Assembly (NCBI GenBank): GCA_026770585.1
Contig: MU647263.1
Location: forward strand, 40,767 to 62,869
Direction of reading: 5' to 3'
DNA: 22,103 nucleotides
Origin: Baffinella frigidus
Taxonomy: Eukaryota; Cryptophyceae; Cryptomonadales; Baffinellaceae
Of the stretch, positions 11,555 through 17,220 are shown piece by piece. Under the pieces are notes generated by a model, which had not been told where the DNA came from, did no database searches, and saw only the letters and a program-made list of their open reading frames with translations. How positions within the stretch are numbered: position 1 is the first letter of the stretch; every line of letters starts with the position of its first letter. The position numbers and the translations under genes are program-made.

Positions 11555-13354
11555 ACACTCAACCCTAGCTCCTAAACCCTACACCCTAGCCCCCAACCCC
11601 TAGACCCTAAACCCTGCACTCCCCGAACCCTACACTCCCTAACCTCTACACCCTATACACTACACTACACTCCCAAAACACCGAACTCCTGAACCCTGAA
11701 CCCTGAGAAACCCGAACCCTAGATCCTTCACTCCCCCAACCCTACACTCCCTGAACACGACCCCCCCCTCAAAAACCACACTCCCGAAATCCTACACCCT
11801 CAACACTGCACCCACGAACCCCTTAACCGAAACCCTATACCATCCCCTCATCCTAAAACGCTACCCCTCAAACCCCACGCCCGCACTCCTGCGCGGGCCA
11901 CGTACTCAACCTAAATCCTGATCCTGAAACCCAAACCCCTAAACCCTAACCCCTAAACCCATACCCAAAACCCGAAACCCGAAACCCAAACCCAAGCCAC
12001 TAAACCCAACCCCAAAAAGAAAAAGAAAAATAATATCCAAAAACCCAAAAACCCAAAAACCCAAAACCCAACCCCTAACCCCCAAACCCTGACCCCGAAA
12101 CTTGAACGCAGACGCCCGCGCGAGTCATGTACGACTATTCCATCTACAAGGATCGCCTTCAGGTCCCAGCTTCAACACATTTGACTAGTTCTACCGAGCT
12201 TTCCTGTCAACGAAATTTACTGCACACACGCTTTGCTGTTACTAGTATGATCAAATTGTGTAGTAATTTGAGTCGCAGAAACGCTAACCACCCCCCCCCC
12301 GCGCGCGAACAGAACCTGACAACAGCGAACAGGGCAGCAACCCCTAAACCCTAAACCCGAAACCCTAAACCCTGAACCCGAAACCCGAAACCTTAAACCC
12401 TGACCCTAAACCCCAAACCCTGACCCTAAACCCTAAACCCTAAACCCTAAACCCTAAACCCTAAACCCTAAACCCTAAACAGACGCTGATGACGGAGATG
12501 CAAACCGAGCTCTTCATCGGCGAGAACCAGATCATGGAAGCCAAGCGTACGCCCCCCACGAAAGACACATGCCACTCCGGAGGCTACCAAGCACGTCTTG
12601 CCCGGATATTTGGACATAACGTGACCATCTTCCTTCTCTTTTCTCCGTCTACTCTCGAACCTCTCGAACCTTGCGAACCCGAAATAGACGCCACGCGAGG
12701 GAGACAGGCGAGCCAAACGTAAGCCCCTTCTTCTTCCTCGTTGTTACGATCTAGCCCGGAGATCAGTCAGGCTTGTTACAACATGACATCTCCAGGCCGA
12801 TTTCCAAGAATAGCCCTTCGAAGGAGAGAGACAGATCAGGGAAGCCAAGCGTAAGCCCCCGACCCCCTCACCACAAGGCTCCTGGGGGGTGGAAGGCGTG
12901 AGTCCCGGGGCGTGAGTCCTTCTTCTGCTTCCTCTTTATTACTCGCTAGCCTGGAGTTGAGTGATCCGAAAGTCTATGAGCGGTAAGACGGGCCGGCTGC
13001 GGTACAGCGCTTGCGGGAAAACTTGGCCGATTTTACAGTACTCAAAGCGAACGTACATTGGAGCTCTTTCTCGGCGAGGACCAGATCATGCCACTTAGCA
13101 TGCATCCAAGACTTCACGGATACAGTCCATCTTAACTGTTTGTACTTGAATGTTATCCACTGCTATGGATTATAACCTCAAAAGCGTGAATCCCCTTTTT
13201 CTACTCTCGAACCTCTCGAACCCGAAATAGACGCCACGCGAGGGAGGCGCAACGTTTCGCTTTAAGAGTGTTTCGTGGTACACATTCCACATTGGTGCGG
13301 TCCTGTCTATCTATGTGTATATATATATTAGATATATTTTTGATTCAGCTGTAC

Positions 13355-13421
<67 letters not shown>

Positions 13422-16400
13422 CCCGCCTCGCAACTAGCAGGGCTCTCGCTCGAGAGCAACACCATGCGCACGAAACCCTAAACCCCAAACCCCAAACCCT
13501 ACACGCCCAACCTTAAACTTCAAACCCTAACCCCGAAACCCTACCCCCCAGGACTCTCGACGTCGTTGGAATACAACATCACGGAAATGGTCGCCGAGTC
13601 CCTCAAAATCGTCAACACGTCAGACCCCACCCCAGTGTCAGTCAGGCTAGTTACAATACAAATCCTCCAGGCCGGCTACACGTCAGCCCCCCACCCCGCT
13701 GGAATACAATAACACGCAAATGGTCGCCGAGTCCCTCAAAATCGTCAACACGTCAGCCCCCCACCCCCCCCAGTGCACTGCCAACCAGAACATTTCACCC
13801 AAGTCAACTGCCCCTCAGAACCAGAGTCGTAAGTCAATTGGGTGCTCTGGGAGCACCCTCAAAATCGTCGACACGTCAGCCCCTTACCCCCCCCCCGCGA
13901 TTGCAGGCTAGGCATTAGGTTGCGATACCCTCGATTTCAGGCTAGGCACTGGATTACGGTAGAACGAAATCGGCAACACGTCAGCCCCCCACCCCCCCAG
14001 TGTCAGTCAGGCTAGTTGCAATACGAAATCGCCAGGCCGCCAACACGACAGCCCCTCCCCCCCCCACCCGCGATTTCAGGCCGCGATTTCAGGCTAGGCA
14101 TTAGATTACGATACCTTGGGGGATACAGCCCCGTGTTTATCCGGGGAAACCTATTTTTCTTTCATTTCCTGGCAACAAAAATTACTACACAGTTCGTTCT
14201 TACTAGTATTATTAAAGCATCTGTGTAGTAATTTTCGTTGCCAGGAGAGAAAGAAAAATATGTGATAAGTGTGGGATGACCGTCACGAGCGCATGAGCGC
14301 TACGCCTTCACGTTTTCTTTAATATTACTAGTAAAGATCGTTCGGTGTACCACACGAGAACGTTGTAGGGGCCTATCTAAATGTATGATATTAAGATTTG
14401 TACCAGTCACGTCCGGGAGTCCGCTCAAATTAAGCGGACTCCCCTTTTAGCCATGCAAAATAATGCTTCAAGCCAGACACGAGGTTGGTCAATCTTATCC
14501 GAAATCCCTGATCGTTTTTACAATGATCACGGATTTCGCATAGAAAGACGATGTTTCTAATCGTTTGAAGGGCGCAACTCTTTTAATATATTCTGAAATG
14601 TTCTTTTCTTCTTCGACACGGCCCTTTAAAATCCTTTTAAGGCTGCACATTCAAAATCTGAATCAGCCCTGAAGGTTTTAAATAGGCCCCTCTAGCGCTC
14701 TCGAGTGGTAGTACATTTCAGTGCCGAAGTTTTTTAAAATCAAAAGAGTTTCCACATTAGATGTGGTACTCATGCGGCGTCTCGAACACTTCTCACCCTG
14801 GCCTTGCGTGGTCGCAGGAGCCGCTACCTTATCCGTAGGAACCCCACTATGTCCCTACGGGTTGCCTACCGTAGGGTCCTAGGTCTTATCGCTTAAGGGC
14901 TATTCAAAATCTCTTCGAAGTACGCTGTGGGGGGGGTACCCCGCTCGTAAGAAAGCGCCTCCCCCCTAGGACCACCGTAGGGCCCTAGGCATAGGCCTAC
15001 TGCAAGGTCCTAGGCGGGGGCTGTTTCTTATGAGCGAGGTACCCCTGTATACCCTAAACCTTGCACCCTAGACGCGAAACCCAAACCCCCAAACCGTGTC
15101 TGGTGGTGCAGGATCTCGAACCAGCTGGACAACATCAGAAGCTGCGAGAGCTTCAACTCCCCTGGAGGAGCGAGAAGAGGATCCAATGTAGAAACTGTTT
15201 TAATTTAAAACGTGTAGTAAATTTCATGGCCGACTGTTTCCACATGAGATCGGGCAGTCATCCGGCGCCTCGCACACGTTCTCACCCTCGTTTCGGAAGC
15301 TTCCAGCTCTGGGGGGCTTTTTGGGAGCTGAAGCGGATCAAATCCCCTCTACGCTCACCCCCTTTTCAGACTTTGAAATTTTTCAGGCCTCGAAAAGGGA
15401 TTTGATCCGCTTCAGGGCCCAGAAAATCCCCACAGGGCTGGAAGCTTCCGTAACAAACCCTGGCCTCGGGTGGTCGCAGGATTCCGAGGTCGCAGGAACA
15501 GCCTCGCCCCAAACCCTGAACCCTGAACCCTGAACCCTAGAGACATGAAACCCAATCCCCTGAAGCGTTGTCTGGAGTGCAGGATCTCGAACCAGCTGGA
15601 CAACATCGGAAGCTGCGAGAGCTTCAACTCCGTGTATTCCAGGGTAACCCCGAAACCCTCCGCCATAAACCACAACCCTCAACCATAAACCATAAACCAT
15701 AAACCATAAACCATAAACCATAAACCATGAACTCGAAATCCTAAGCGACAACGACACCAAGGTGAACCCGGGCCACAACGCACACCCAACCTCCCACGGA
15801 AACCCTAATCCCTAATCCTTGAACCCCGCAAACTATACCCTGAACCCCAAACCCTGAACCCTAAACCTGACGCCCCACACAACCCACACCTAAAACACTA
15901 AACCCCAAACTCTAAACCCTCAACCCCAAACCCTACACCCTAAACCCTAAACCCCAAACCTTCAATCCTAAACCCCGAACCCTAAAGCTTCAACGATAAA
16001 ATCTGCGGCACCCCATGGGTGAACGCCCAAATGTGTCACTGGTCAAACGTCGCATTGGTCAAACGTCTCCTTCAAACATCGTACTGGTCAAATATGTCGC
16101 TCGACTCCTTCTGGATCCTCTCTTTCCTCTCGGGATGCGCCTGTCAATTACTGGTCAAAAATCTTGCTGGTCAAAAATCCAACAGTATCCCTTATGTGGC
16201 GAGTAGGCTCCCACGCCCTACCGTAGGGCCTTAGGACCTTCCTAGGACCTCTTGATGGTCAATTTTGACCGCCTCGCCACTTGGGGAATATATACATATT
16301 TTACAGACACACGTACTAAATACATATGTATATTTATACATCTACATGTACTAAATATGCATGTACTAAACAATGTCATAGGAAAATGGTTTTAATTTAA

Positions 16401-17186
16401 AACTTTCTGGCAATAACATTTACTACGTACAATGAGTTTCACTAGTATTATTAAAGCATTTGTGTAGTAATTTTCGTTGAATCTAATGGTTTAAAATTAG
16501 AACTGTTTCCCTATAAAATGGCTGGACAGGGGCGGCATCCAATGTGCCTCTCGTTCCTCTCTCTGTGATGAGTCAACCATCTTCCTGGGCAAATACCGTA
16601 CCGGTCAGACATCTCAATGGGCAAACATCGTACTGGTCAAATATCCCACTGGTCAAATGCCTGAAACGTGTGGCTGGGAAGGTGCGGCACCCGATGTGCG
16701 AGCGGCTGGCGGACTCGCTACGTTTTTTCCTTAAGTTGACACCGGAATCCACTTGAGATTTCTTGCTCGTTCTGGGTCCTCTCCGTGTGATAAGTCAACC
16801 ATCTTCCTGGGCAAATATCGTACTGGTCAAATACCGTACTGGTCAAATATCGTACTGGTCAAATGTCTGACTGGTCAAACGTGTGGCTGGGAAGGTGCGG
16901 CACCCGATGTGCGAGCGGCTAGCAGACTCGCTGGACTCGTTCTGGGTCCTCTCCTTCCTCTCGGCATGCGCATGGCTCCCTCTCTTCTTCTTCCTCAACC
17001 GCACAGGTTATTGTCCCCTCATAGGCAGAGACCCTCTCGCCGCGGATGCCGCATCACCGTGTTTGAGGTGACTTTACAAAAGTAAGGCACGGTTCAGAGG
17101 CGGGCCCGTTTCTCACGTCTCGTAGACTTTTGTATCACTCAACTCAAGGCTTCAGAGCCTATCTAGGACCTGTTTCGAGAGTGATA

Positions 17187-17220
<34 letters not shown>

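Larger units (their letters stand above)
13619..15582 (+). other. long intron 18: contents
   Basis: Starts with exon 18 ghosts and CAGCCCC-rich units to 14120, then a family G element (14151-14260). From 14300 to 14800 unique AT-richer sequence shows no exon. It continues with a family C element, the exon 19 ghost, and two related blocks (14735-14830; 15190-15480), the second split by element H. Confidence 0.6.

Noticed and set aside
15746-15785. Extra exon reading DNDTKVNPGHNAH
   Set aside because: Coding-like, but no acceptor/donor pair places it in phase between exons 19 and 20; it may be a ghost of an exon not otherwise seen.
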